Source: Solobacterium sp. (lineage in GTDB: Bacteria > Bacillota_I > Bacilli_A > Erysipelotrichales > Erysipelotrichaceae). From it: a stretch of 64,000 nt of DNA. A program made the translations under genes and the position numbers. The stretch lies in contig JAFWEW010000002.1 of NCBI GenBank assembly GCA_017512725.1, positions 58,517 through 122,516 on the forward strand, in the 5' to 3' direction. This document shows, piece after piece, positions 1 to 9,745 of the stretch. Position 1 is the stretch's first letter; every line of letters begins with the position of its first letter. The notes beneath the pieces were generated by a model that was given only the letters and a program-made list of their open reading frames with translations, did no database searches and was not told where the DNA came from.

Positions 1-2
1 CG

Positions 3-335
3 GTGTTCCTTAAAGCCTCCGGCACCCTGCCGGGGGTCTATCACTACGGCATCGTGCTTTATGGTCTTTTCTGCGGCATCGTGGTACTGCTGATCAGCTG
101 TTCGCGGGCCCGTTTCCTGCGGCTTCTGGATAATCCGGTGACTTCCTTTTTCAGCCGGTACAGCTATGAGATCTATCTGTGGCAGTATCCGGTCCTGTTT
201 GTCTTTGGTCTGCTGAAGATGAATATGGCTTTCTGGCACTGCCTTTTACAGGCAGTGGTGCTGCTGGTTCTCAGCGTCTGGACGAACGGATTTGTCGCGC
301 AGGCGGGGAAGTACATAAAGGCCCGCTTCAAATAG
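3..335 (+). CDS. Acyltransferase-3 family membrane protein, C-terminal part
   Basis: The reading frame is open to the left edge of the window, so only the last 110 or so residues are visible. They form about three hydrophobic segments and carry the SYEIYLWQYPV motif, which is typical of the last part of acyltransferase-3 (OatA/WecH-like) integral membrane proteins that transfer acyl groups to cell-surface sugars. The substrate cannot be told from this fragment. The protein ends in a basic tail. No terminator is visible between this gene and the next one 60 nt downstream. The family call is fairly safe; the function is not. Confidence 0.65.
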   Translation: MFLKASGTLPGVYHYGIVLYGLFCGIVVLLISCSRARFLRLLDNPVTSFFSRYSYEIYLWQYPVLFVFGLLKMNMAFWHCLLQAVVLLVLSVWTNGFVAQAGKYIKARFK

Positions 336-358
336 TGACAGCCTTATAGGTGTGTTGC

Positions 359-387
359 TTGCCTGAAGAAACGAACGTGCGTATCAT
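359..387 (+). promoter_or_regulatory. Promoter of the first MATE gene, leaderless arrangement
   Basis: A -35 box TTGCCT (359-364), a 17-nt spacer and a -10 box TATCAT (382-387) lie directly before the ATG at 395. Only 7 nt separate the -10 box from the ATG, so the transcript should start at or within a base of the start codon. No Shine-Dalgarno sequence precedes the ATG, which agrees with a leaderless mRNA. Confidence 0.5.
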
Positions 388-394
388 ACCTGTT

Positions 395-1783
395 ATGAGA
401 CGCTTTTTTTCAGATCGGTTATTCTTCCGCACCGTGCTTTCGATTGCGGTGCCGATGATGCTGACACAGCTGATCACAAGTTCGGTCAACCTCGTAGACA
501 ACCTGATGGTAGGCATGCTCGGGGATGCGGCAATCGGATCGGTCGCAGCGGTGAACCGTTACTATATGATCGCCAATTTTGCGGCGATGGGCCTTGCCAA
601 TGCCGGCTCAGTATTTATCGCCCAGTACCTTGGAGCCCGGGAAGAAGACCACATGAAGCATTCGTTCCGTACGGTGCTGCTGTTTAATGCGCTCATTATG
701 GGGCTGTTTACCATGGCCGGCCTCTTCGTTCCAAACCGGATCCTTTCATTCTTTACAAAGGATGCGGTGATCATCGCAGACGGTGTTGATTATCTGTCGA
801 TTGCGGCCTGGTCCTTTCTGCCCAGTGCGGTCATGGTTTCGGTCTACTCATCGATGCGTGCTGTCGGTGAGACGAGAGCCCCGCTCTACTGTTCCATCGT
901 ATCCATCTTTTCCAATGCCTTCCTGAATTACTGCTTTATTTTCGGTCACTTCGGGTTCCCGCGTCTCGAAGTACGGGGTGCAGCGCTTGGAACGCTTCTG
1001 GCAAGAATCATAGAACTTCTGATGTGCATGGTTCTTCTGAAAAAGGGAGGCTATGCGTTTGATACAAAACTTTCGGAGATTTTTGATATTCCAACGGATC
1101 TCCGGAACCGGGTGCTTTCCAAAGCAGCACCGTTAATGCTGAATGAGACACTCTGGTCCTTTGGCATGGCAACGCTGTTCAAGTTCTACAGTACCCGGGG
1201 TGCAGACGTGATGTCGGGCTATTCGATTGCCGGTACGATCGGAGATCTCTTCTTTACCCTGTTCGGCGGGATGGCTGCTGCGGCAACCGTCATGATCTCG
1301 ACACCGCTGGGGGCAGGCCGAAAAGAGGAAGCGCGCAGGAATGCCTATCGGCTTCTGGCTTTTTCCGTAATGCTGGCGGTGCTGTTCGGGGTGCTGATCT
1401 ATGGCTCCAGGGGACTGGTTCCGCTGCTGTACCGCAATGTGACATCCGGTGCGCAGAAAGTCGCAAGAGATGTGCTGGCCGTACAGGCCTTCCTGTTCTG
1501 GATCTATATGAGTTCGGCCCAGTGCTACTTTACCCTGCGGGCCGGGGGCGACATGAAACATACGCTGATCATGGACAGCGGCTTCATGTGGCTTGTGAAT
1601 ATTCCGATCGTCGGGTTTGTAGCCTACAGCACAAATCTTCCGTATCTCTGGCCGTATCTGATCGGTCAGATCACCGATGTTGTGAAACTGCTTTTCTCGT
1701 TCTACCTGGTCCGCAAGGAACAGTGGCTGGTCAATCTGACGGAGGCCGGCGGTCTGAATGAAGCGGAACTGGAAAATCTGTAA
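395..1783 (+). CDS. MATE family efflux transporter
   Basis: A 462-residue integral membrane protein with about twelve hydrophobic segments in two halves, as in MATE (NorM/DinF-like) proton- or sodium-coupled exporters of drugs and cationic metabolites. The N-terminus, MRRFFSDRLFFRTVLSIAVP then LTQLITSSVNLVDNLMVG, is the usual MATE TM1 region. The frame can be extended to a GTG at 350, but that adds a 15-residue tail without homology and has no ribosome site; ATG 395 is preferred because it fits the family N-terminus and sits just behind a good promoter. The substrate is unknown. It is only modestly like the second MATE at 46.7 kb. Confidence 0.85.
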   Translation: MRRFFSDRLFFRTVLSIAVPMMLTQLITSSVNLVDNLMVGMLGDAAIGSVAAVNRYYMIANFAAMGLANAGSVFIAQYLGAREEDHMKHSFRTVLLFNALIMGLFTMAGLFVPNRILSFFTKDAVIIADGVDYLSIAAWSFLPSAVMVSVYSSMRAVGETRAPLYCSIVSIFSNAFLNYCFIFGHFGFPRLEVRGAALGTLLARIIELLMCMVLLKKGGYAFDTKLSEIFDIPTDLRNRVLSKAAPLMLNETLWSFGMATLFKFYSTRGADVMSGYSIAGTIGDLFFTLFGGMAAAATVMISTPLGAGRKEEARRNAYRLLAFSVMLAVLFGVLIYGSRGLVPLLYRNVTSGAQKVARDVLAVQAFLFWIYMSSAQCYFTLRAGGDMKHTLIMDSGFMWLVNIPIVGFVAYSTNLPYLWPYLIGQITDVVKLLFSFYLVRKEQWLVNLTEAGGLNEAELENL

Positions 1784-1812
1784 AAGAGACCGGTCTTCTT
1801 TTGACGGGGGAG

Positions 1813-1821
1813 TGATATAAT
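1813..1821 (+). promoter_or_regulatory. Extended -10 promoter of the YitT-family gene
   Basis: TGATATAAT is a perfect extended -10 element. It ends 9 nt before the ATG at 1831, so the 5' leader would be about 0-4 nt and cannot hold a Shine-Dalgarno site. The -35 region is poor, as is allowed for extended -10 promoters. Confidence 0.55.
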
Positions 1822-1830
1822 CTACTGGCT

Positions 1831-2700
1831 ATGGCTTTGAAAAAAACGACGGTTCTGAAAAAAGTGCGCAATATCCTGCTGATCATTATCGGCACTTTTT
1901 TTCTGTGTGTTTCCGTTCAGATGTTCATCCTGCCGTTTAATATCCTTTCCGGCGGCGTGGCGGGTATTGCCGTCGCGCTGGAACCGTTTCTGCATCTGGA
2001 CAAGACGCTTGCGGCCAACGGACTGACCATCGGTCTGCTCATCATCGGATCGCTGTTTCTTGGAAAAGAGTTCTTTGTGACAACGGTGTTTTCGTCGCTG
2101 TTATATCCCGTGTTCAACGAGATTCTTTCCCGGACCCTGATCATTCCGCAGATTGAACCGTTCCTGGCTTCCTTCTATGGAGGGCTCCTTGGCGGGATCG
2201 GCGTGGGACTGGTCATCCGGGCAGGTGCCAGCACCGGCGGGATGGATGTGCCGCCGCTGATCATTCACAAGCTCACCGGCATTAAGGTATCCATTCTGGT
2301 ACTGATTACCGACGGACTCACGGTATTGCTGGGCTATTTCGGCTATGGGATCGAAGCGGTACTGATCGGCTTTATCTCCGTATTTGTGACATCCTATGCG
2401 ATTAACCGGGTACTGTCGATCGGAGACGGCCAGGTGGCCAAGAGCGTACAGATCATTTCGGATAAGTGGGAAACGATCGCTGCCGACATTCAGAATGAAA
2501 TCAGCCGCGGCGTGACCCTGATGGATGCCCAGGGCGGATATTCCGGGCAGCCCCGCAAAGTGATTCTGTGTGTGGTGGGTCATAAAGAGTACAGCTCGCT
2601 GATTGAAATCGTCGAAAATGACGATCCTTCCGCATTTGTGATTACCACGGATGCGACGGATATGCATGGAGAGGGATTTACCTACGGATTCCGTATCTGA
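1831..2700 (+). CDS. YitT family membrane protein (DUF2179 C-terminal domain)
   Basis: A 289-residue protein. Residues 1-200 hold five or six hydrophobic segments with the glycine-rich signature of the YitT family (GGLLGGIGVGLVIRAGASTGGMD at about 120-141). Residues 205-289 are a soluble DUF2179 domain ending in ITTDATDMHGEGF, a typical family ending. The biochemical function of YitT proteins is not established; a membrane transport role is usually assumed. The gene stands alone, with its own promoter and a terminator right behind it. The start has no ribosome-binding site and is close to the -10 box, suggesting a leaderless message. Confidence 0.85.
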   Translation: MALKKTTVLKKVRNILLIIIGTFFLCVSVQMFILPFNILSGGVAGIAVALEPFLHLDKTLAANGLTIGLLIIGSLFLGKEFFVTTVFSSLLYPVFNEILSRTLIIPQIEPFLASFYGGLLGGIGVGLVIRAGASTGGMDVPPLIIHKLTGIKVSILVLITDGLTVLLGYFGYGIEAVLIGFISVFVTSYAINRVLSIGDGQVAKSVQIISDKWETIAADIQNEISRGVTLMDAQGGYSGQPRKVILCVVGHKEYSSLIEIVENDDPSAFVITTDATDMHGEGFTYGFRI

Positions 2701-2702
2701 TC

Positions 2703-2727
2703 ACTGCCTTTCGGGGCAGTTCTTTTG
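2703..2727 (+). terminator. Rho-independent terminator after the YitT gene
   Basis: The stem ACTGCC/GGCAGT (2703-2708 with 2715-2720) closes a 6-nt loop and is followed by TCTTTTG. It lies 3 nt after the stop codon. Confidence 0.75.
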
Positions 2728-2753
2728 TTGTAAAGAGACGGTCTTCGTATTCC

Positions 2754-2782
2754 TTGGAAATACAGGTGCTTTATTTTATAAT
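2754..2782 (+). promoter_or_regulatory. Promoter of the ftsEX operon
   Basis: -35 TTGGAA (2754-2759), a 17-nt spacer and a consensus -10 TATAAT (2777-2782) give a clear vegetative (sigma-A) promoter, 27 nt before the ftsE ATG. The GAGAGG ribosome site lies between. Confidence 0.8.
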
Positions 2783-2809
2783 AGTTGGGATTTGACGAGA
2801 GGTTAGTGA

Positions 2810-3502
2810 ATGATTGAATGCAGCCATGTTTATAAAAAGTATAAGAACGGAGTAAACGCGCTCTATGACATCAATTTCAAGGTGGAACAGGGCGAGTTTG
2901 TATATATCATCGGACCGACCGGTTCCGGAAAATCCACACTGATCAAGCTGCTGGACGGTGAAGAGATCGCCACCAAGGGAAAGGTCAGCGTTGTCGGAAT
3001 CGATGTCGGCAAACTGAGTCATTCCAAAGTCCCGGTATACCGCCGCAACATCGGCGTTGTGTTTCAGGACTTCAAGCTGCTGCCGTCCAAGACCGTATTT
3101 GAAAACATCGCCTATGCGCTGGAAGTCATCAATCTTCCGAAGTCTCTGATCCGCAGACGTGTGCGTGCGGTCATGAACCTTGTCGGTCTGGATGAAAAGG
3201 GCAACAGTTTTCCGCGGGAGCTTTCCGGCGGTCAGCAGCAGCGTGTCGCAGTCGCAAGAGCGATTGCCAACCGTCCGAAGGTGTTGATCGCGGACGAGCC
3301 GACCGGGAACCTTGACCCGTCCATGTCGGATGAAGTGATGAATTTACTGGATAAGATCAACCGGGAATACGGTACGACGATCCTCATGGTCACCCATGAC
3401 CTGACGATCGTAAACAAGCACCGCAAGCGTACGGTTGTACTTGAACACGGCCATATCGTAGCCGACCTGAAGGAAGGAGGTTATGTCCAGCATGATCAAT
3501 AG
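2810..3502 (+). CDS. ftsE: Cell division ATP-binding protein FtsE
   Basis: A 230-residue ABC ATPase. It shows Walker A GPTGSGKST (residues 35-43), the signature LSGGQQQR (about 138-145), Walker B VLIADEPTG and the switch histidine in MVTHD. With FtsX it forms a type VII ABC complex that does not pump a substrate but relays a cytoplasmic signal across the membrane to activate peptidoglycan hydrolases during division or elongation. The order ftsE-ftsX-M23 peptidase supports this role over a lipoprotein or peptide exporter. The gene overlaps the ftsX frame, indicating translational coupling. Confidence 0.95.
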   Translation: MIECSHVYKKYKNGVNALYDINFKVEQGEFVYIIGPTGSGKSTLIKLLDGEEIATKGKVSVVGIDVGKLSHSKVPVYRRNIGVVFQDFKLLPSKTVFENIAYALEVINLPKSLIRRRVRAVMNLVGLDEKGNSFPRELSGGQQQRVAVARAIANRPKVLIADEPTGNLDPSMSDEVMNLLDKINREYGTTILMVTHDLTIVNKHRKRTVVLEHGHIVADLKEGGYVQHDQ

Positions 3503-4400
3503 AATCTGGAGGCCGATCAAAGAAGGTTTTCTCGGCGTATTCCGCCACGGGGCAATGTCTGTTTCCGCGGCAGTCGCAGTTACGCTGACACTGATCATCA
3601 TCAGTCTGTTCATGATGTTTACCATGAACGTCAGCCAGTTTACCCAGGGAATTGAACAGAGTGTTCAGATCTCCGCCATTGTCGGATATGACCACGAGTC
3701 TGCCCAGGAGGAAGACCGCATTTCCCTTGCGATCCAGGGGATCGAAGGGGTCGATACCGTTACCTATTCCTCCAAGGCAGATGAGTTTCAGTATTATCTG
3801 AATTCCTTTTCCGATGAAAAGACGAGAGAGGCATTCAAGCCGTTTGAAGGGGACAACAACCCCATGCATGATGCCTTCTATGTCACGGTAAAAGACGGCA
3901 CCACACTGGAGAGTGTCGCCAATCAGATCTCTGCGATCGACGGCATTGATACGGTCAACTTCGGTGGCTCCTCTGCGATTACTCTGATTTCCATGTTACG
4001 GTCCATCCGCTACGGCGGCGGTGCACTGGCACTGGCGCTTTCCCTGCTGGCGATCTTCCTGATCCAGAACACGATCAAGCTGACGATCATGGCCCGTGCC
4101 GATGAGATCGCGATCATGCGCAACGTCGGTGCCCGCAATGGCTTTATCCGTGCCCCGTTCCTGGTGGAAGGCATCATTATCGGAGCACTCGGCGCAGTCA
4201 TTCCGATCATTCTGACCTGGTACGGCTACACCTCTGCCTATAACCTGACGGGAGGATATCTGGTATCGCAGATGTTCAAGCTGATCCCGCCGGAACAGCT
4301 CGTGAAGAGCGCATGTCTGACGCTTCTTCTGATCGGCGTACTGGTCGGTCTTATCGGTTCGTTCCTTTCTGTTACGAAATACCTGAGGTGGAAGCGCTGA
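3492..4400 (+). CDS. ftsX: Cell division permease FtsX
   Basis: A 302-residue four-TM FtsX protein: a short cytoplasmic start, TM1 at about 20-42, an extracellular domain of about 125 residues that binds the hydrolase partner, then three TM segments. Two in-frame ATGs compete. The one at 3483 sits only 2 nt behind AAGGAGG, which is too close; the one at 3492 is 11 nt behind and gives MINRIWRPIKEG, which matches family N-termini, so it is chosen. Either start overlaps ftsE. The stop shares its last base with the following ATG (TGATG), so the downstream hydrolase is translationally coupled to FtsX. Confidence 0.93.
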   Translation: MINRIWRPIKEGFLGVFRHGAMSVSAAVAVTLTLIIISLFMMFTMNVSQFTQGIEQSVQISAIVGYDHESAQEEDRISLAIQGIEGVDTVTYSSKADEFQYYLNSFSDEKTREAFKPFEGDNNPMHDAFYVTVKDGTTLESVANQISAIDGIDTVNFGGSSAITLISMLRSIRYGGGALALALSLLAIFLIQNTIKLTIMARADEIAIMRNVGARNGFIRAPFLVEGIIIGALGAVIPIILTWYGYTSAYNLTGGYLVSQMFKLIPPEQLVKSACLTLLLIGVLVGLIGSFLSVTKYLRWKR

Positions 4401-5863
4401 TGAAACAGCTGCTGAGAGTTCTTCTCAGCCTTTCTCTGATTCTGAGCGTGCCGTTCTCCGCAGTGCTTGCGGAGGAAGATGACGGAGGAACCGGTTCGGG
4501 CGACTCCTCATCACAGACGACCACCGGAACGAAAGAGGGAAACGGCGGAGAAGATTATTCCGACAATGAATACTGGACGAATCTCTGTACCGGGACAGAA
4601 GAACTTACCTCCCAGCAGAAATCCCAGTGCATGGCCTATATTCAGACCAAATCCAATGCGACTTCTGACCTGAACGCAAAGATTCAGGAAATTGAAAAGC
4701 AGCGGAAGGAGATTGCGGCCAATATCCTTTCCTATGCCAATCAGGCGGCTGCCTATCAGGCCCAGGCGGCTTCTCTGAATGGTGAGATCGCAGATCTCAA
4801 CGGCGAGATCGCCGTCACAGAAAAGAAGATCGAAACGCTGGAGAAGAAGATCGAAGAGAACCAGAACGATATCGATGCGGCGGAAGAGAAGATCAAAGAC
4901 CGCATGGTGATCTCCCAGCGGACGATGCGCCTGAACCAGTACCTGGATATTCTGATGGGCGCTTCGACCTTTGATGATTTTGTGCGGATCGCAAACGGAC
5001 TGGCTGCGATCACCGATTACGACACGAAGATCATGGAAGATCTTGCGGTCAAGATCGAACAGCTCAACAAAGACAAGGAAGAAGTAGAAGAACATAAAAC
5101 GGTTCTGCAGGAACAGAAGGAAGAGATCGTTGCCAAACAGAATGAATACCTGTCGCTGATGTATCAGGCACAGGTGTATGAAGAAGAACTGCAGCGGCAG
5201 AACGCCGAACTCGAAGCGCAGGGCAACCGTTATGCCTCTGAGATCGAAGAGATCCAGAAACTCATGAATGAAATCGCCAGCAAGCTCAATGAAGTCGTTG
5301 CGACCGCCGGCTGGACCTATCCGGTTCCGGGCATCCGCATCAATCCGTATGCCGGTACCTGGCATTATTCTACAGGCGGTGTCCATCTTGGCGCAGACTT
5401 CTCCGGCAGCACCGGTTCCGCAGTTGTCGCAGTCGGCAACGGCGTTATTCTCCATTCGGCCGACGGCTGTGACTCCGGCGGTCTTGGAAACGGGTGCGGT
5501 GCCAATATCGGCGGTTCCTGGGGCGGCGGCAACCAGGCGTATCTGCTGACCAAGATCAACGGCGGCCTCTATGCGGTGAAGTATTTGCATATGCAGCTGG
5601 GGTCGGTCGTTGCCAAGGGAACAATCGTTTCGGCCGGTCAGATGATCGGGCGCCTTGGCTCAACGGGCAACAGCTCCGGTCCGCACTGTCATATCGAGGT
5701 CTTCTATCTTGGGGATGCGGGCAGCTTTACGAACTACGCAACAAACTGGAACGGTGATCTTGCCTTTGGCTGCGGCTGGGGCAGCGCCGGTCTTTCCCGC
5801 CTGTGTGAAGCCGGTGCAGGGGCACCCTGCAGAGTCAAGCCGGAATCCCTGTTCGGCGGATAA
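4400..5863 (+). CDS. Secreted coiled-coil M23 (LytM) peptidase, FtsEX partner
   Basis: A 487-residue protein with a signal peptide (1-24), an acidic Ser/Thr/Gly linker, a long coiled coil (about 80-300) and a C-terminal LytM domain (about 305-487). This is the EnvC plan. All expected zinc ligands are visible: H329 and D333 in VHLGAD, H397, and H429/H431 in GPHCHIE, so it should be an active peptidoglycan endopeptidase, unlike the degenerate EnvC of E. coli. The domain has a Cys/Gly-rich insertion (about 356-375) and further cysteines near the C-terminus. The frame extends upstream to 4313, but ATG 4400 starts the signal peptide and overlaps the ftsX stop. Confidence 0.88.
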   Translation: MKQLLRVLLSLSLILSVPFSAVLAEEDDGGTGSGDSSSQTTTGTKEGNGGEDYSDNEYWTNLCTGTEELTSQQKSQCMAYIQTKSNATSDLNAKIQEIEKQRKEIAANILSYANQAAAYQAQAASLNGEIADLNGEIAVTEKKIETLEKKIEENQNDIDAAEEKIKDRMVISQRTMRLNQYLDILMGASTFDDFVRIANGLAAITDYDTKIMEDLAVKIEQLNKDKEEVEEHKTVLQEQKEEIVAKQNEYLSLMYQAQVYEEELQRQNAELEAQGNRYASEIEEIQKLMNEIASKLNEVVATAGWTYPVPGIRINPYAGTWHYSTGGVHLGADFSGSTGSAVVAVGNGVILHSADGCDSGGLGNGCGANIGGSWGGGNQAYLLTKINGGLYAVKYLHMQLGSVVAKGTIVSAGQMIGRLGSTGNSSGPHCHIEVFYLGDAGSFTNYATNWNGDLAFGCGWGSAGLSRLCEAGAGAPCRVKPESLFGG

Positions 5864-5873
5864 TCCGAAAACG

Positions 5874-5904
5874 ATCCGGAGTTCTTACGCTCCGGATTTT
5901 CTAT
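5874..5904 (+). terminator. Terminator of the ftsEX operon
   Basis: The 8-bp stem ATCCGGAG/CTCCGGAT (5874-5881 with 5890-5897) closes an 8-nt loop and is followed by TTTCTATTT. Confidence 0.85.
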
Positions 5905-6021
5905 TTATTAGGGATATATAAATAAAGATTCGTTCTTCCGGCAATAGGGGAATGCGATATACTTAATCCATGCGCAGAAACAGTGTTTTTCATTGTTGTC
6001 TGCCGATATGGGAGGTGTGCT

Positions 6022-7722
6022 ATGACAGCAGACAAACCGAAACAGGAACAGGACGGTCTTGAGGTAACGTATAAGATACCGGTAGAGCGTTTTCAATATG
6101 AAGATGAGCTTGTAAAGGAGAATCAGAGGCTCCGCAGGCAGAGCCGAAGAACCACCGGCTGGATCATTGTGGCAGTCATTGCCGCACTGCTGATCGGCTG
6201 GGGTTTCAGTGCGCTTGTACCGACACCGTTTTCCAACAGCGTGCGTCACGGGGTCACGTATGTGACACAGCAGAATTCGGAAAACAAGATCACAAATGTA
6301 AGGACGATCCTGGAGAAATACTGGTATTTCGCAAAGGGAATCGACAATCTTGACGGACGGCTGACCGATCAGGCGCTGATCGGAATGACAACCAACGAAG
6401 AAGACCCGCATACCACTTATATGACCAGTGAAGAGATCCTGCAGTTCACGCAGTCCATCAACCGCAACTTCGTGGGCATCGGCGTACAGTTCCAGAGTCA
6501 GGAAAACGGGCTGAACCTGATCACCCGCGTATTCCGTGATTCCCCGGCAGAACGGGCCGGCGTACAGGCGGGTGATATCATTCACTCCATTGACGGTACG
6601 GTTGTAGACAACAAGACCGCAGATGAAATCAAGGAACTGGTACAGGGTGAGATCGGAACAGATGTCACGATCGTTTTCCTGCGGGAAGGCAAATACGTCA
6701 CCCTGGATATCACCCGGGGTGAGATCGGACATACAGTCAATGGAAAAGTAACCGATGAAGGCTATGGACTGATTCAGCTGGAACAGTTCGGAGAAACCAC
6801 GGCCAATGAAGTACAGAGCTATCTGGATGAGTTCAGGGAGCAGGGTGCCGCAAAACTGATCATTGATCTGAGAGATAACGGCGGCGGATATCTGGAAGCA
6901 CTGGAGGGAGTCGTCAGCGCTTTCCTGCCTGCCAATACCGTTTTCATCCGGCGTGACTATGCCAACGGAGTTCAGACGTCGAACAAGACTGTCGGCGGTA
7001 ACTATACCGAGTTTTCTCCAATCGTTATCCTCACGAACAACAATACGGCAAGTGCCTCTGAGGCATTTACGATGGCGATGAAAGAACAGCGAGATGATGT
7101 GGTTGTTGTCGGCATGACAACTTATGGCAAGGGCAGCGTACAGGTCACGCAGTATTATGATGACGGATCTGCCCTGAAGTATACCGACAGTATCTGGAAG
7201 AGCCCGGATGGTGTCTGGATCAACAACATCGGCATTGAACCAAACGAAATCGTGGAACTGCATCCGGTACTGAATACATTCTATGAAACGATGGAGGAAG
7301 ATCTGGTACTGGAAGCGGACAGTGTCAGCAGCTTTACGGAAGAAGCACAGCTGTGTCTGGATTTTCTTGGGTATGAACCGGGACGGACGGATGGCTACTT
7401 TTCGGAACAGACAAAACAGGCACTCCTTTCATTCCAGAAGGAAACCGAACTGGAAACGGATGGCAAGCTCAGCAGTGTGACATATGAGGCACTGGTGTCT
7501 GCGGTTATCCGAAAGTGGAGCACGGATCTCAGCAGTGATCTGCAGTATCAGAAGGCGCTCGAGATTCTTTCGCGTGAAGAGGAAGCAGCCGACAGGACAG
7601 AAGCCTCCGCAGCTGTTTTCCCGAGCCGGAGTATTGCCGGTGTCATGGGGAAAACACTGCTTTATGAACCGATTGATAAAACACTGTGCTGCAGCAGGGA
7701 GTTTGCGGATGGAACGATTTGA
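6022..7722 (+). CDS. S41 family C-terminal processing protease (CtpA-like) with PDZ and peptidoglycan-binding domains
   Basis: A 566-residue membrane-anchored serine protease. In order: a cytoplasmic start, a single TM (46-65), a PDZ domain (about 150-235), the S41 catalytic core (about 240-410) and a PG_binding_1 domain (about 440-495). The nucleophile is S344 in TASASEAF and the general base K370 in YGKGSVQ; both are intact. Such proteases trim or degrade wall hydrolases and other exported proteins from their C-termini, so the place next to ftsEX and a hydrolase is telling. ATG 6022 is chosen because GGAGGT sits 6 nt upstream; the frame runs back to 5983. Its last 14 bases overlap uvrB. Confidence 0.92.
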   Translation: MTADKPKQEQDGLEVTYKIPVERFQYEDELVKENQRLRRQSRRTTGWIIVAVIAALLIGWGFSALVPTPFSNSVRHGVTYVTQQNSENKITNVRTILEKYWYFAKGIDNLDGRLTDQALIGMTTNEEDPHTTYMTSEEILQFTQSINRNFVGIGVQFQSQENGLNLITRVFRDSPAERAGVQAGDIIHSIDGTVVDNKTADEIKELVQGEIGTDVTIVFLREGKYVTLDITRGEIGHTVNGKVTDEGYGLIQLEQFGETTANEVQSYLDEFREQGAAKLIIDLRDNGGGYLEALEGVVSAFLPANTVFIRRDYANGVQTSNKTVGGNYTEFSPIVILTNNNTASASEAFTMAMKEQRDDVVVVGMTTYGKGSVQVTQYYDDGSALKYTDSIWKSPDGVWINNIGIEPNEIVELHPVLNTFYETMEEDLVLEADSVSSFTEEAQLCLDFLGYEPGRTDGYFSEQTKQALLSFQKETELETDGKLSSVTYEALVSAVIRKWSTDLSSDLQYQKALEILSREEEAADRTEASAAVFPSRSIAGVMGKTLLYEPIDKTLCCSREFADGTI

Positions 7723-9682
7723 ACTGGTGTCTCCGTTTCAGGCAACCGGAGATCAGCCGCAGGCGATTGAAGCGCTGGTCAAAGGTCTGGAAGAGGGAAA
7801 AAAGGAACAGGTCCTGGAAGGTGCTACCGGTACCGGAAAGACCTTTACCATGGCCAATATTATTGAACGCGTTAACCGTCCGACCCTGGTCTTTTCACAT
7901 AACAAGACGCTGGCAGGTCAGCTGTACAGTGAATTCAAGGAACTCTTTCCGCATAACCGGGTCGAGTTCTTTGTCTCGAACTTTGACTATTATCAGCCGG
8001 AGGCATACATGCCGAAAAACGACATGTATATCGAGAAGACCGCAGCGATCAATGAAGAACTGGACATGTTCCGGGAATCCACATTGAACTCTCTGCTTGA
8101 ACGGCACGATACGATTGTTGTGGCTTCGGTTGCGTGCATTTATGCGGCAAGCGATCCGATGCAGTATAAAGACATGTTTTTTACGATCCGGGTCGGAGAA
8201 AGCTATGACCGCAACCAGCTGTTACGGAAATTCATCGATCTGCAGTACCGCAGGAACGATACGGATCAGACACGAGGAACGATCCGGGTAAGAGGTGATG
8301 TCATCGATGTGACCCCGAGCTATACCGATCAGTTCAACATCCGGATCGAGATGTTCGGCGATGAGATCGAACGCATTACGGAGATTGACCCTCTGACCGG
8401 GCATACCCAGAATGCCTATCAGTTCTACAACGTATTCCCGGCCAGCGGCTATGCGCGCTCCCATGATCAGATGGTAAGGGCCTGTGATGCGATTGAAGCG
8501 GAACTGGAAGAACGGCTGAAGTTCTTCAAAGACAATGACAAACTGCTGGAAGCACAGCGGCTGGAACAGCGGACCCGCTTTGATCTGGAATCCCTGCGGG
8601 AAAACGGCTACTGTGCCGGCATTGAAAACTATTCCATGCATATTGACGGGCGTACACCGGGCCAAAGACCGTGGAACCTGTTTGATTACTTCCCGAAGGA
8701 TATGTTGCTAATTGTGGATGAGAGCCATGTCTCTCTGCCGCAGATCCGCGGCATGTACAACGGAGACCGTCAGCGCAAGGAAACACTGGTGGAATACGGG
8801 TTCCGTCTTCCTTCTGCACTTGAGAACAGGCCGATGCGGTTTGATGAGTTTGAACAGATCGCACCGCAGGTCATCTACTGCTCTGCAACTCCGGGAGACT
8901 ATGAGCTGGAACATGTAGACCATAAAGTCGTCGAACAGATCATACGTCCGACCGGACTGCTCGATCCGATCATTACGGTCAAACCTACCAGAGGGCAGGT
9001 TGATGATATCTGTGACCAGATCGCTGTACGGGTAAAGAAGAATGAACGGGTATTGATCACAACACTGACCGTCCGGATGGCAGAAGACCTGACCGACTAT
9101 CTGAAGGAACGCGGCTTCAAGGTGGCTTACCTGCACCATGAGACCAAGACACTGGAACGGACGGAGATCATTCGTGATCTGCGGCTTGGAAAGGTGGATG
9201 TCATTGTCGGCATCAACCTGTTAAGAGAAGGTCTCGATATTCCGGAGGTATCTCTGGTTTCGATTCTCGATGCGGATAAAGAAGGCTTCTTAAGAAGTGA
9301 ACGTTCACTGATCCAGACGATCGGACGTGCAGCACGAAACGCACACGGGGAAGTACATATGTACGCGGATGTAATAACCGGCAGTATGGAGCGGGCAATC
9401 AGTGAGACCAACCGCCGCCGGTCCATTCAGGAAGCGTTCAATAAAGAACACGGCATTACACCGACGACGATCATCAAGCCGGTGGAAGAAGCGATTCGAG
9501 GCAAAGAAACCAAAGAGATGGCCGCAAAATACCTGAAGAAGAAATCCAAGATGTCCGGAAAAGACAAGGCAGTACTGATCGCGAATATGGAAGCCGAAAT
9601 GCGGGAAGCTGCCGGTGCACTGGATTTTGAACGGGCAGCGGAACTGCGGGATATGATCTTCGAACTGAAATCAGAAGACTGA
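7709..9682 (+). CDS. uvrB: Excinuclease ABC subunit B
   Basis: A 657-residue UvrB of normal length. It shows Walker A GATGTGKT (38-45), the beta-hairpin region containing YYQPEAYMP, helicase motifs ([19 protein letters not shown]) and a C-terminal UVR motif (about 620-655) for UvrC contact. It loads onto damaged DNA with UvrA and recruits UvrC for nucleotide excision repair. Its ATG lies inside the end of the protease gene, so the two are coupled. uvrA, often the next gene, is not here; a PASTA protein follows instead. Confidence 0.97.
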   Translation: MERFELVSPFQATGDQPQAIEALVKGLEEGKKEQVLEGATGTGKTFTMANIIERVNRPTLVFSHNKTLAGQLYSEFKELFPHNRVEFFVSNFDYYQPEAYMPKNDMYIEKTAAINEELDMFRESTLNSLLERHDTIVVASVACIYAASDPMQYKDMFFTIRVGESYDRNQLLRKFIDLQYRRNDTDQTRGTIRVRGDVIDVTPSYTDQFNIRIEMFGDEIERITEIDPLTGHTQNAYQFYNVFPASGYARSHDQMVRACDAIEAELEERLKFFKDNDKLLEAQRLEQRTRFDLESLRENGYCAGIENYSMHIDGRTPGQRPWNLFDYFPKDMLLIVDESHVSLPQIRGMYNGDRQRKETLVEYGFRLPSALENRPMRFDEFEQIAPQVIYCSATPGDYELEHVDHKVVEQIIRPTGLLDPIITVKPTRGQVDDICDQIAVRVKKNERVLITTLTVRMAEDLTDYLKERGFKVAYLHHETKTLERTEIIRDLRLGKVDVIVGINLLREGLDIPEVSLVSILDADKEGFLRSERSLIQTIGRAARNAHGEVHMYADVITGSMERAISETNRRRSIQEAFNKEHGITPTTIIKPVEEAIRGKETKEMAAKYLKKKSKMSGKDKAVLIANMEAEMREAAGALDFERAAELRDMIFELKSED

Positions 9683-9745
9683 AATTGTTAAATCAACAAA
9701 TAATTAAATTAGGTAAAATATATAACACACCAAAGGGGCAATGGT

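Noticed and set aside
1801..1821. TTGACG at 1801 as the -35 box of the YitT gene
   Set aside because: It is only 9 nt from the TATAAT, far too close for a sigma-70-type promoter; the extended -10 explains the promoter better.
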